Source of the DNA: Sphingobium sp052327305
GTDB lineage: Bacteria; Pseudomonadota; Alphaproteobacteria; Sphingomonadales; Sphingomonadaceae
Length of the DNA: 64,000 bases
NCBI RefSeq assembly: GCF_052327305.1
Contig: NZ_CP182486.1
Coordinates: 62,001-126,000 of the forward strand
Reading direction: 5' to 3'
In this document: piece by piece, positions 17,801-27,298 of the stretch
Layout of the letters: each line of letters begins with the position of its first letter
Numbering within the stretch: the stretch's first letter is position 1
The notes under the pieces: generated by a model
Database searches by the model: none
The model's input: the letters and a program-made list of their open reading frames with translations, nothing else
What the model was told of the DNA's origin: nothing
Translations under genes and position numbers: made by a program

Positions 17801-18411
17801 TGGCGCGACCGCAGGGCAGGCTGGCGGTGTGGTGGCATTCTAATATGCCCACGCGCGAAAGTCTGGAGCAGAGTCGCATTCTTCGCCCGGTCGCGCATCG
17901 CGTGCTGGCTCCGGAACTCTGGCGGTTTACGCGCCGTTCCGTGCCGCGTGGCGTAGCGCTCGGGCTTCTCGTCGGCATCTTCCTGCTGATTCCGGGACTG
18001 CAGATCGCCGGGGCTGCGCTGCTGGCACTGCCTGTTCGCGCCAATGTACCTATTGCAGCGGCGATGACGTTCCTCTCCAACCCCGCGACCACGCCCTTCA
18101 TTCTCATCGCCTCCTATTATGTGGGTAGCAGCATGCTGGGGCGATCAGGCAATATCAGTCAGGTCATGGCGCTGGTCGATGGGAACGCCAGCATTGGCCG
18201 CTGGCTTGCCTGGCTGTTTTCTGAAACCGCTCCGGTGATGATTTTGGGCCTCTTTGTGGTTTCCGTCATCAGTGCGGCGATTGGCTATCTGTTGTCCGTG
18301 TGGATCTGGCGTGTGCGGATGGCGCGCAAATGGCGCGCCCGTGGGCATGGCGAACCGTCGACGAAGGAGGAGGGCTTGTCCCGCCTCGACTTCACGGGCA
18401 GTTCTGGTTGA
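17800..18411 (+). CDS. DUF2062 domain membrane protein
   Basis: 203 aa. The 'RSVPRGVALGLLVGIFLLIPGLQIAGAALLALPVRANVPIA' block and 'FLSNPATTPFILIASYYVG' are the signature of DUF2062 membrane proteins. Three to four hydrophobic segments; the tail is basic and cytoplasmic. Function not established for the family. Translationally coupled to smpB and upstream of cckA by 25 nt. Confidence 0.85.
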   Translation: MARPQGRLAVWWHSNMPTRESLEQSRILRPVAHRVLAPELWRFTRRSVPRGVALGLLVGIFLLIPGLQIAGAALLALPVRANVPIAAAMTFLSNPATTPFILIASYYVGSSMLGRSGNISQVMALVDGNASIGRWLAWLFSETAPVMILGLFVVSVISAAIGYLLSVWIWRVRMARKWRARGHGEPSTKEEGLSRLDFTGSSG

Positions 18412-18436
18412 TGCCGTCTTCAGGGGGAGTTGATCG

Positions 18437-20878
18437 ATGAGAGCGATCAGTCCGGATTCGCGTCGCGGAGACCTCCTCTCGATGACTGCGCCAGCAGCAC
18501 GCGTTCCAGCTTGGCCTCTGTTGATCGTGGTTGCACTGGTCAGCGCTGCCCTTTTGCTTTTCGTTGTCGAGGATCGTGCGCTCGCGGCCGGTTTCATGGC
18601 TGTCTCTTTGGTCAGCATGGCGCTGGTCTGGTATGCAAGGCGTCTGTTCCCGACCGTCGCCGCTGAACAGGCCGTCATGCTGGACTGGAGCGTGGCCAGG
18701 GCAGCCGCCCATGGCGAAAACGTCGCGATGGTGGTGACCGACAGGGCCGGTCGGGTCGTCTGCGCCAGCGACCAATATGGAGAATGGTTCGCCGATTATC
18801 CCGCGCCGACCGAGATCAAGCTTTCGCCGCGCGACCAGGAGCGGGTCGTTTCAGCAGGACGTACGGCATGGCGGGATGGAGAGGCGGAGGTCAACGGCGT
18901 TGCGCGCGGCGCACTCGCGCTCGATATCCGGATTCTGCGGACAGGGCGGTCGGACGACTATTTGCTCTGGCGCTTCACGCCTATCCAGCAAGCGAGCGTG
19001 ATGGACGATTATCTGCGGGTTATTGACGGCGAAAGCGGTCAGCAACTCGCGGAGGCGGGCATCATGATGGCAATGATCGGTCCGGAGGGCCGCATCCGGG
19101 CGGCCAATCCCGCCTTCCTCGCGCGAGCGACGGGCCGGTCGGACAGCAACGTCATTGGCCGGGACTTCGCCACCTATATGCGGGTCGATGAAAAGGAGCG
19201 CATCTTCTTCGCTCGCGAGCAGGGGCACGCGACGTCGGTTCGGATGCTGCAAATCCCAGTGCGGCCGGGGGATTCGACATCGTTCACGCTGCTCGTCATG
19301 GTCGATGAGAGTCTGACTGCTGTCGATAGCGTCTCGTCTCTGGCCTATGTGGAGACGCTGCTTTCTCTGCTGCCGTTCGGGCTGGGCATGGCCGATCGCG
19401 ATGGGCGGCTGCTTTTCTTCAATCGCGCCTTTGGCCGTGCCGCCGGACTGGAGAGCGGCGAGCGGCCCAGCTATCCTGGCGATCTCGTCATTCCGGAGGA
19501 TCAGGCCGCCGTTGCGGAGTCCGTGCGACGGCACGCCGTCGGTCCCCAGATGTCCGGCGATATTCAGGTGCGTTTGCGCCATCAGGCTGATGAGTCGGTG
19601 TCTCTTAGCCTTGCCGGCGTGAGGGGGCTTGGCGAAGCGGCAGTGCTCCTCAGTCTCAAGGACAATACCGAGGAAGCGCGCCTCAAACGGCAAGTTGCCC
19701 AGCAGACCAAGATGCAAGCGGTGGGAACACTTGCTGGCGGCGTCGCGCACGATTTCAACAATATTTTGACCGCTATCATTGGTCATTGCGACCTGATGCT
19801 GATGCGCCATACGCCGGGCGACAGCGATTATGACGATATCCAGCAGATCAAGCAGAATTCGAACCGTGCTGCTGCGCTGACGCGTCAGCTTCTGGCTTTC
19901 TCGCGCCAGCAGACTCTGCGGCCGCAAGTGCTCCAGCTGGCGGACGTGGTGTCGGAGGTCTCCATGCTCCTCAAGCGGTTGCTTGGCGAGAATATGAAGC
20001 TGGAGGTCACTCATGGCCGCGGTCTGGGGGCGGTCCGGGCGGACCCCGGCCAGCTTGAGCAGGTCATCGTCAATCTCGTGGTCAACGCGCGTGATGCCAT
20101 GCCGCAGGGCGGAACGGTGACGATCCGCACCATGGCCGTCCCGGCAGACAAAGTGCGGGACATGAAGAACGAGATCATGCCGATCGGCGATTATTCGATG
20201 GTCAGCGTGGGCGATACCGGCGTGGGTATCCCGCCGGAACTGCTCGGCAAAATCTTCGAGCCCTTTTATACGACTAAGGAAGTCGGGAAGGGGACTGGTC
20301 TCGGTCTCTCTACCGTCTATGGCATCGTGAAGCAGTCGGGCGGCTTCATTTTCGCCGATTCGAAGGTGGGCACGGGCACGGTTTTCTCGATTTACTTGCC
20401 TGTCCATGCGGCAGTGCGCGAGGAAGCGCCGGCATTGTCTCCACCCGTCAGGCGCCAGAAGGTGAACGAGACGTGGGGGACGGGAACGATCCTGCTTGTG
20501 GAGGATGAAGACATGGTGCGCACGGTCGCCGAGCGAGCGCTCTCCCGACAAGGTTATACGGTCATTACCGCGAGCGATGGTGAGCAGGGGCTTGCCCGGC
20601 TCGAGTCGGCCGGCAAGGTTGATCTCCTGATTTCGGACGTGATGATGCCCGGCATGGATGGGCCAACGATGGTGCGCGCGGCGCGCGAGAAAGATCCGCA
20701 CATCCCGGTGCTTTTCATGTCCGGCTATGCTGAGGAGCAGCTCCGCAAATCGATCGACATCGACGATGTGGCTTTTCTGCCTAAGCCCTTTTCGGTCACG
20801 CAGCTTGCCGAAGCTGCGCGTGACGTTCTTGTTTCGGCCCGCGAAGCCCGGTCGGCTGATGGTTCGGAGGTGAACTGA
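18437..20878 (+). CDS. cckA: Hybrid sensor histidine kinase CckA (cell cycle)
   Basis: 813 aa. Two membrane helices at about 27-44 and 50-66, two PAS-like regions (~200-290 and ~305-410), HisKA with H438 in 'GGVAHDFNNILTAIIGH', HATPase with N550 and GTGLGLSTV near 619-627, and a C-terminal receiver with phospho-acceptor D734 and K783 (LPKPF). This architecture, and the HDFNNILTAIIGHCDLML segment, is diagnostic of CckA, which feeds phosphate through ChpT to CtrA in alphaproteobacteria. It overlaps the next gene by one base and precedes recA; an ATG at 18482 is an alternative start. Confidence 0.93.
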   Translation: MRAISPDSRRGDLLSMTAPAARVPAWPLLIVVALVSAALLLFVVEDRALAAGFMAVSLVSMALVWYARRLFPTVAAEQAVMLDWSVARAAAHGENVAMVVTDRAGRVVCASDQYGEWFADYPAPTEIKLSPRDQERVVSAGRTAWRDGEAEVNGVARGALALDIRILRTGRSDDYLLWRFTPIQQASVMDDYLRVIDGESGQQLAEAGIMMAMIGPEGRIRAANPAFLARATGRSDSNVIGRDFATYMRVDEKERIFFAREQGHATSVRMLQIPVRPGDSTSFTLLVMVDESLTAVDSVSSLAYVETLLSLLPFGLGMADRDGRLLFFNRAFGRAAGLESGERPSYPGDLVIPEDQAAVAESVRRHAVGPQMSGDIQVRLRHQADESVSLSLAGVRGLGEAAVLLSLKDNTEEARLKRQVAQQTKMQAVGTLAGGVAHDFNNILTAIIGHCDLMLMRHTPGDSDYDDIQQIKQNSNRAAALTRQLLAFSRQQTLRPQVLQLADVVSEVSMLLKRLLGENMKLEVTHGRGLGAVRADPGQLEQVIVNLVVNARDAMPQGGTVTIRTMAVPADKVRDMKNEIMPIGDYSMVSVGDTGVGIPPELLGKIFEPFYTTKEVGKGTGLGLSTVYGIVKQSGGFIFADSKVGTGTVFSIYLPVHAAVREEAPALSPPVRRQKVNETWGTGTILLVEDEDMVRTVAERALSRQGYTVITASDGEQGLARLESAGKVDLLISDVMMPGMDGPTMVRAAREKDPHIPVLFMSGYAEEQLRKSIDIDDVAFLPKPFSVTQLAEAARDVLVSAREARSADGSEVN

Positions 20879-21240
20879 TGTCGCGTGGTTCCGTGTTAAT
20901 CGTCGAGGATGAGGCGATGATCGCCATGATGATCGAAGAGTATCTTGATGTGCTCGATTTCACCCTGTTCGCCATGGCCGGCAATGTGGAAGAGGGGCTG
21001 GCAGCTCTCGCGGGCGACAGCCGGCCGGACGCCGCATTGCTGGATTGCCGGCTGGGAGGCGAGCGAAGCTGGCCGATTGCCGCGCGTCTGCAGGAACTGG
21101 GTGTGCCCTTCGCCTTCATGACGGGTGCGCCCGACGATCTCTTTCCGGAGGCATTTGCGCACGCTCCGCGGCTCGGCAAGCCGTTCACCCTTGCCAGCGT
21201 GGATGAGATTCTTTCGCGCGCCATGACGAAGGCGGAGTAG
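20878..21240 (+). CDS. Single-domain response regulator
   Basis: 120 aa, a lone receiver domain: acidic pocket E10/D11/E12 in 'VLIVEDEAM', phospho-acceptor D56 in 'ALLDCRLGG', Thr in 'AFMTGAPDD' and Lys in 'GKPFTL'. No output domain, so it probably acts by protein contact or as a phosphate sink. Its ATG overlaps the cckA stop (TGATG), suggesting a role tied to CckA signalling; that partnership is inferred from coupling only. Confidence 0.85.
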   Translation: MSRGSVLIVEDEAMIAMMIEEYLDVLDFTLFAMAGNVEEGLAALAGDSRPDAALLDCRLGGERSWPIAARLQELGVPFAFMTGAPDDLFPEAFAHAPRLGKPFTLASVDEILSRAMTKAE

Positions 21241-21266
21241 CGAAAAAAGAACGAATAGGAAAAATT

Positions 21267-21281
21267 GTTCCCCACTTGTTC
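21267..21281 (+). promoter_or_regulatory. LexA (SOS) box of recA
   Basis: GTTC-N7-GTTC, the direct-repeat LexA site established for alphaproteobacteria, 74 bp before the recA start. The second GTTC also forms a perfect 13-bp dyad GTTCTATGAGAAC (21278-21290). A TTGTTC at 21265 could serve as the -35 element, so LexA would block polymerase directly. Confidence 0.8.
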
Positions 21282-21354
21282 TATGAGAACATATCCGATA
21301 CAAAAGCTTTGACGAAAATTTTGTCGGCCTTTTGCATCGACGGGAGCAAGCGAT

Positions 21355-22434
21355 ATGACCGCAGCACTGACGCTCATCGACGGGGACAAGAAGACAGGGA
21401 CTATGGAACGGCAGAAAGCACTGGAAGCGGCACTGGCCCAGATCGATCGCGCCTTTGGCAAGGGCTCGGCGATGCGACTCGGATCAAAGGAAGCGATGCA
21501 GGTCGAGGCGATCTCCACCGGCTCGCTCGGGCTCGACATTGCCCTTGGTGTTGGCGGTCTGCCGCGGGGTCGTGTGATCGAAGTCTATGGGCCGGAAAGC
21601 TCGGGCAAGACCACGCTGGCGCTGCATGTCATCGCCGAGGCGCAGAAGTCCGGCGGCACGGCGGCATTCATTGACGCCGAACATGCGCTCGATCCCGTCT
21701 ATGCGCGGAAGCTGGGCGTCAATATCGATGAACTCATTGTCTCGCAGCCGGATACCGGCGAACAGGCGCTGGAGATCACCGATACGCTTGTCCGCTCCAA
21801 TGCGATCGACGTGCTTGTCGTCGATTCGGTCGCGGCGCTGGTGCCGCGCGCTGAAATCGAAGGCGAAATGGGCGATAGCCATGTCGGCCTTCAGGCGCGA
21901 CTCATGTCGCAGTCGCTTCGCAAGTTGACAGGATCGATTAGTCGTTCGCGCTGCATGGTGATCTTCATCAATCAGCTGCGCATGAAGATCGGTGTCATGT
22001 ACGGTAACCCGGAGACGACGACGGGCGGTAACGCGCTCAAATTCTATGCATCTGTGCGGCTCGATATTCGCCGGACTGGCCAGATCAAGGATCGCGACGA
22101 TATCGTGGGCAACGCGACACGCGTGAAGGTCGTGAAGAACAAGGTCGCTCCGCCTTTCAAGCAGGTCGAGTTCGACATCATGTATGGCGAAGGTATCTCG
22201 AAGGTTGGGGAAATTCTCGATCTTGGCGTCAAAGCCGGCGTTGTCGAGAAGTCCGGCTCGTGGTTCTCATATGATTCGGTCCGAATCGGGCAGGGGCGTG
22301 AGAACGCCAAGCAGTTCCTGCGTGAGAACCCGGAAATGATGGCCAAGCTCGAAAAGACGATTCGCGCCCGTACCGAGGCGGTAGCCGAGGGCATGATGAC
22401 AGGCCCGGATAGCGACGACGCCGACGAGAACTAA
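21355..22434 (+). CDS. recA: Recombinase RecA
   Basis: 359 aa. Walker A 'GPESSGKTT', Walker B in 'VLVVDSVAAL', loop L1 'EIEGEMGDSHVG' and loop L2 'INQLRMKIGVMYGNPETTTGG'. It catalyses homologous strand exchange and LexA autocleavage. GGGAG lies 7 nt before the ATG. A LexA box sits upstream, so SOS induction is expected. Divides the cckA module from alaS. Confidence 0.98.
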   Translation: MTAALTLIDGDKKTGTMERQKALEAALAQIDRAFGKGSAMRLGSKEAMQVEAISTGSLGLDIALGVGGLPRGRVIEVYGPESSGKTTLALHVIAEAQKSGGTAAFIDAEHALDPVYARKLGVNIDELIVSQPDTGEQALEITDTLVRSNAIDVLVVDSVAALVPRAEIEGEMGDSHVGLQARLMSQSLRKLTGSISRSRCMVIFINQLRMKIGVMYGNPETTTGGNALKFYASVRLDIRRTGQIKDRDDIVGNATRVKVVKNKVAPPFKQVEFDIMYGEGISKVGEILDLGVKAGVVEKSGSWFSYDSVRIGQGRENAKQFLRENPEMMAKLEKTIRARTEAVAEGMMTGPDSDDADEN

Positions 22435-22612
22435 TAGTTGTCGATATGGGTGAAGTTTCCGAAGTTTGAGGATTAGGCGGCAATCTCCTTTTGGGGGTGC
22501 TGCCTCTTTCTCTCTTCTCCGGCAACAGAGAGGCGACAAATGAGGGGCTTTCTTCCCGTCGTATTGCACTCACCGCTTGTCGCTGGCTCACGCATCCCGT
22601 AATCGCTCCGAC

Positions 22613-25264
22613 ATGACGTCGACTAACGATATTCGCCGCTCCTTCCTCGATTATTTCGCGAAGAACGGTCATCAGCCAGTGCCCTCGGCGCCCCTCGTGC
22701 CGAACAACGATCCAACGCTCATGTTCGTGAACGCGGGCATGGTGCCGTTCAAGAACGTGTTCACTGGCCTTGAGACCCGCCCTTACAAGACCGCCACATC
22801 ATCGCAGAAGTGTGTGCGGGCTGGCGGCAAGCACAATGATCTCGATAATGTCGGCTACACCGCGCGGCATCACACCTTCTTCGAGATGCTCGGCAACTTC
22901 TCGTTCGGCGACTATTTCAAGGAACAGGCGATCCATCATGCCTGGACCCTGATTACCCGTGAATGGGGGATCGACCCCGATCGATTGACGGTCACCGTCT
23001 ACCATACGGATGACGAAGCCTTCGGCCACTGGAAGAAGATTGCCGGATTGCCGGACGAGCGGATCATCCGCATCGCCACGTCGGACAATTTCTGGTCGAT
23101 GGGCGACACTGGCCCCTGTGGGCCGTGCTCGGAAATCTTCTTCGACCACGGCGACCATATCTACGGTGGACCGCCAGGCTCTCCCGACGAGGACGGCGAC
23201 CGTTTCGTCGAGATCTGGAACCTTGTTTTCATGCAGTTCGATCAGCAGGCAGATGGCGAGCGCCTGCCGCTGCCCCGGCCCAGCATCGACACCGGCATGG
23301 GATTGGAACGCGTCGCTGCGGTTATGCAGGGCGTTCACGACAATTATGATACCGACACATTCAAGGCGCTGATCGCTCAGTCAGTGGCGCTGACCCGTCG
23401 TCCTGCAGAAGGTGAGGACCGGGCGAGCCATCGGGTCATTGCCGATCATCTGCGGTCCTCCGGCTTCCTGATTGCGGACGGCGTTTTGCCGGCCAATGAG
23501 GGCCGGGGTTATGTGCTCCGCCGCATCATGCGCCGGGCGATGCGTCATGTGCATCTCCTGGGTGCCGCCGATCCGCTGATGCATCGTCTGGTCGGCGGTC
23601 TCATTTCTGAAATGGGTGCCGCGTATCCCGAACTGGTCAGGGCGCAGCCACTGATCGAGGATACGTTGCTGCGCGAGGAAACGCGTTTTCGCCAAACCCT
23701 CGAGAAGGGGCTTCGCCTGCTCGACGAGGCGACTGCAACTCTTCCCGCAGGCGCAACCCTGCCGGGCGAGACCGCTTTCCGTCTCTACGATACCTATGGC
23801 TTCCCTTATGATCTGACCGAGGATGCGCTGCGGACGCAGGGGTTCACTGTGGACCGCGCCGGATTCGATGCGGCGATGGGCGCGCAGAAGGCAGCGGCGC
23901 GTGCGGCCTGGAAGGGCTCAGGCGACAAGGCGTCCGATGACGTCTGGTTCGACATTGCCGAAGTGGAAGGCCCGACGGAGTTCATCGGTTATACGGGCGA
24001 CGAGGGCGAGGGCCGTGTCGTCGCGCTCGTCAAGGATGGCGCCCGGGTCGATGAAGCTCGCGCCGGCGAAAGCGTCATCGTCGTGACCAACCAGTCTCCC
24101 TTCTACGGCGAAAGCGGTGGTCAGGTGGGCGACGCTGGTGTGATCAGCAGCGGGGAAGGGCTGGCCGCTCACGTTACGGACACGGCAAAGCCGCTTGGTC
24201 GTTTGCATGCCCATCATACGACGATCGATGAAGGTCGGATTGCCGTCGGCGATACCGTGCATCTCGCCGTGGATTCCGCCCGGCGCGATCGGGTCCGCGC
24301 AAATCACAGTGCGACCCATTTGCTTCATGCCGCGCTCCGCAAGGCGCTGGGGCCGCATGTCACGCAGAAGGGCAGTCTTGTCGCGGAAGACCGCTTCCGC
24401 TTCGATTTCTCCCATCCTGAAAGTCTCACCCCGGCCCAGATTGCCGAGGTCGAGGCGGACGTGAACGCTCAGATCCGTCGCAACGCAGCGGTGACCACGC
24501 GGCTTATGGCACCTGATGACGCGATTGCCGCGGGCGCCATGGCGCTTTTCGGCGAAAAATATGGCGATGAGGTGCGCGTGCTCTCAATGGGCGGCGCGGA
24601 TAGCGATAGTTTCTATTCTGTCGAACTCTGTGGTGGCACCCATGTCCACGCACTTGGCGATATCGCGCTTTTCAAGATCATCTCGGAGAGCGCAGTGTCG
24701 AACGGCGTTCGGCGCATCGAGGCTCTGACCGGGGAAGCCGCGCGTCTGTGGCTGATCGACCGGGAAGCGAAGCTGCGCGACGTTGCTGGCGCACTGCGCA
24801 CGACGCCGGATGATGTTCCGGCTCGTGTTGCCGCGCTCATCGAGCAGGGTCGGCGGCTGGAGCGCGAGCTTGCCGACGCGAAGAAGGCTCTGGCTTTGGG
24901 CGGGGGGGCATCAGGCGGCGCAGGCCCCGCTACCGAAGTGATCGGTGATGTCGCCTTTTCCGGTCAGCTCGTAAACGGTCTGGACCCCAAGGAACTGCGC
25001 GGACTGATCGATGAGGCGAAGGCTCGACTGAAAAGCGGCGTTGCGGCAGTTGTGGCAGTCAATGACGGGCGAGCGAGCATCGCGGTCGGCGTGACGGATG
25101 ATCTTCTCGATCGACTGAGCGCTGTCACGCTGGTGCAGAGTGGCGTTGCCGCGCTTGGTGGCAAAGGTGGCGGCGGCCGGCCGGATATGGCGCAAGGCGG
25201 CGGACCGGATGGTTTGGCAGGCCCGGCGGCATTGGATGCGGTCCGCGCCGGGATCGCTGCCTGA
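22613..25264 (+). CDS. alaS: Alanyl-tRNA synthetase
   Basis: 883 aa. Class II catalytic core (RRSFLDYFAKNGH start; 'LVPNNDPTLMFVNAGMVPFKNVF'), tRNA-recognition region, editing domain with zinc ligands 'HSATHLLH' and 'CGGTHV', and the C-terminal C-Ala domain with a Gly-rich end. The ATG at 22613 starts the conserved 'TSTNDIRRSFLDYF' block; a TTG 36 nt upstream is less likely. It charges tRNA-Ala and hydrolyses Ser/Gly mis-charged tRNA. Confidence 0.96.
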   Translation: MTSTNDIRRSFLDYFAKNGHQPVPSAPLVPNNDPTLMFVNAGMVPFKNVFTGLETRPYKTATSSQKCVRAGGKHNDLDNVGYTARHHTFFEMLGNFSFGDYFKEQAIHHAWTLITREWGIDPDRLTVTVYHTDDEAFGHWKKIAGLPDERIIRIATSDNFWSMGDTGPCGPCSEIFFDHGDHIYGGPPGSPDEDGDRFVEIWNLVFMQFDQQADGERLPLPRPSIDTGMGLERVAAVMQGVHDNYDTDTFKALIAQSVALTRRPAEGEDRASHRVIADHLRSSGFLIADGVLPANEGRGYVLRRIMRRAMRHVHLLGAADPLMHRLVGGLISEMGAAYPELVRAQPLIEDTLLREETRFRQTLEKGLRLLDEATATLPAGATLPGETAFRLYDTYGFPYDLTEDALRTQGFTVDRAGFDAAMGAQKAAARAAWKGSGDKASDDVWFDIAEVEGPTEFIGYTGDEGEGRVVALVKDGARVDEARAGESVIVVTNQSPFYGESGGQVGDAGVISSGEGLAAHVTDTAKPLGRLHAHHTTIDEGRIAVGDTVHLAVDSARRDRVRANHSATHLLHAALRKALGPHVTQKGSLVAEDRFRFDFSHPESLTPAQIAEVEADVNAQIRRNAAVTTRLMAPDDAIAAGAMALFGEKYGDEVRVLSMGGADSDSFYSVELCGGTHVHALGDIALFKIISESAVSNGVRRIEALTGEAARLWLIDREAKLRDVAGALRTTPDDVPARVAALIEQGRRLERELADAKKALALGGGASGGAGPATEVIGDVAFSGQLVNGLDPKELRGLIDEAKARLKSGVAAVVAVNDGRASIAVGVTDDLLDRLSAVTLVQSGVAALGGKGGGGRPDMAQGGGPDGLAGPAALDAVRAGIAA

Positions 25265-25315
25265 GCGCCTTCGTTACCTACCTCAATCAGCAGCCGATTA
25301 AGCTGAGCCGGGCCG

Positions 25316-27172
25316 TTAGCTGCTCGCGTTGAGCGTTCCGGTGCGAGAGGCATAAAGATCGACGCCGTCCTCGTCCCGAGCGGAAGAGGCGTTGGCTGCA
25401 GGAATCTCCTCCAGACGCTTTCTTCTCAGCAGCGGCGCCTCAGCAAGATTGGCAGCCGCCTTGATCTCGCCGCGCAGATCTTCCCGCTTTTGGTGGATGG
25501 ACGCAATCACCGGCCCCACAGCGATCCCCAGATCGACCAGCGCTGTTTCGGCGAGTTGCAGTGAACTCTCCAGCGCTTCCGGTACGACATCGCTTGCTCC
25601 CACTTTGTAAAGCTGCGCCGCGTGATCCATGTCGCGCGCGCGGACGATGATTGGCAGGTCGGGGAGCCAGCCGCGCACCCGGCGGGTCAGCCGCACCGAC
25701 AGGACCGGATCGTCCATGGTGATGATCAGCGCGCGAACATGCCCCAGACGGAGCCGATCAAGGGCATCGGGCCGGCCTGCGTCTCCGAACATCACGTCAT
25801 AACCTTCACGACGGGCTTCGGTCACCATGTCGATATTGCTTTCCAGCGCGACATAGCTCTGCCCGTGCGTGCGCAAAAGGTCCGCCACCATTCGCCCGAC
25901 GCGGCCGAAACCAAGGATCACGGTTGCCGGCGCTGCGTCGCCCGTCTCCGGCAGCTTCTCTATGTCGCTGCCGCCCAGTTCGATCCTCTGTGCGATGTCA
26001 TGGCCAATGCGGGCGAGGAGAGGCGTGATGGTGAGGCCGATGGCTGTGGTCATCTGCCAGAAATAAGCAGTGTCGGGCGATATCAGGCGAGCGGATGCGG
26101 CTGCTCCCAAAACGATGAGAGTCGTCTCAGAAGGGCTGGCCATCAGCATGCTTGTCTCCAGCGCCACGCCGTAGCGCGCGCCTACCAGCCGCAAGAGTCC
26201 GCCCGTAACAACGACCTTCACGATCACGACGCCTGCCACGGCGGCGCAGAGTGCCGGCCACTGGCGAGCGATCGCGACGGGATCCAGACTCATTCCGACC
26301 GTGATGAGGAAAACGCCCAGAGCGAGGCCCTTGAAGGGGGCCGTCATGCCTTCGACCTCGGCATGATAGTCGGTCTCCGCGATCAGCAAGCCGGCGACCA
26401 GCGCGCCGACGATCGGTGAAAGGCCAGCGGCGGCGGTGAGCAAGCTCGCAACCATGACGACCAGAAGACTGGCGGCCAGAAAGACCTCAGGGCTTTTGGT
26501 GCGGGCGGCCTGCGAAAAAACGACTGGTAAGACGAACCGGCCTGCAATGAGCAGAGCCATGACCGCCAGCCCTCCGGATAACGCCACGCTCGCGAGACCA
26601 GCCCACCCGGTGTCGCTCGCGACGGGAGCCATTGCGCCGAGCGCAAAGACGATAGGGACGAGCGCCAGATCCTCGAAAAGCAACATCGCGAAGCTGGCTT
26701 TCCCCACGGCCGAGCGGGTTCCGGCGATGGGCAGAACCAGCGCGGTCGAGGAGAGGGCGAGGGCGAGGCCGATACCGATTGCGCCGGCCGTGGTTTGTCC
26801 CAGTGCCACGAGCCCCAGCGCAATGAGACCGCCGCTGACCAGCAGCTCAGCTGCGCCGAGACCGAACACCAGCTGTCGCATCGCCCAAAGCCTGCGGAAG
26901 GATAGCTCAAGGCCTATCGAGAAGAGCAGGAGGATGATGCCGAACTCGGCAAAGGGCGCGATCGATTCGGGGTTCGAGATAGTGACATGATAGAGCCACG
27001 GCGCGCGATCGACGACGCTTCCGAGCCCATGCGGCCCCACCAGCAGGCCCACGAGAATGAAACCGATAACCGGGCTGATCCGCAGCCGGGCGAACGCAGG
27101 GATGACAAGCCCGGCCGCGCCCAGGATAACCAGCGCGTCCGAGAAGCCATGAGTTGAGAGTTCGCCCGCCAT
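25316..27172 (-). CDS. ybaL: CPA2 family K+/H+ (cation:proton) antiporter with TrkA-N domain, YbaL/KefB-like
   Basis: 618 aa. About twelve membrane helices ('FARLRISPVIGFILVGLLVGPHGLG' start, 'FAEFGIILLLFSIGLELSFRRL') make the Na+/H+ exchanger fold. A cytoplasmic Rossmann TrkA-N domain follows ('ATVILGFGRVGRMVADLL', near 415) with the 'YDVMFGDAGRPDALDRL' block, and a short charged tail. It should export K+ under nucleotide or redox control. Convergent with alaS. The symbol is by analogy with E. coli YbaL; KefB/C is an alternative name. Confidence 0.85.
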   Translation of the reverse strand: MAGELSTHGFSDALVILGAAGLVIPAFARLRISPVIGFILVGLLVGPHGLGSVVDRAPWLYHVTISNPESIAPFAEFGIILLLFSIGLELSFRRLWAMRQLVFGLGAAELLVSGGLIALGLVALGQTTAGAIGIGLALALSSTALVLPIAGTRSAVGKASFAMLLFEDLALVPIVFALGAMAPVASDTGWAGLASVALSGGLAVMALLIAGRFVLPVVFSQAARTKSPEVFLAASLLVVMVASLLTAAAGLSPIVGALVAGLLIAETDYHAEVEGMTAPFKGLALGVFLITVGMSLDPVAIARQWPALCAAVAGVVIVKVVVTGGLLRLVGARYGVALETSMLMASPSETTLIVLGAAASARLISPDTAYFWQMTTAIGLTITPLLARIGHDIAQRIELGGSDIEKLPETGDAAPATVILGFGRVGRMVADLLRTHGQSYVALESNIDMVTEARREGYDVMFGDAGRPDALDRLRLGHVRALIITMDDPVLSVRLTRRVRGWLPDLPIIVRARDMDHAAQLYKVGASDVVPEALESSLQLAETALVDLGIAVGPVIASIHQKREDLRGEIKAAANLAEAPLLRRKRLEEIPAANASSARDEDGVDLYASRTGTLNASS

Positions 27173-27298
27173 GGCGACACATTAACGGACGAGCGGCATC
27201 TGCCAACTGCCGCATGGAAAAATTAGCTTCAGTGTCTCACTTGGCGGGTGGCGGTGGGTAGAAATCTGATCCCGCCGGCCGCGCCCATTCCGAAGCGA

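Noticed and set aside
18851..20701. 616-codon open frame on the minus strand opposite cckA
   Set aside because: GC-rich coding on the plus strand leaves long antisense frames; the product is Arg/His-rich with no motif and no ribosome site.
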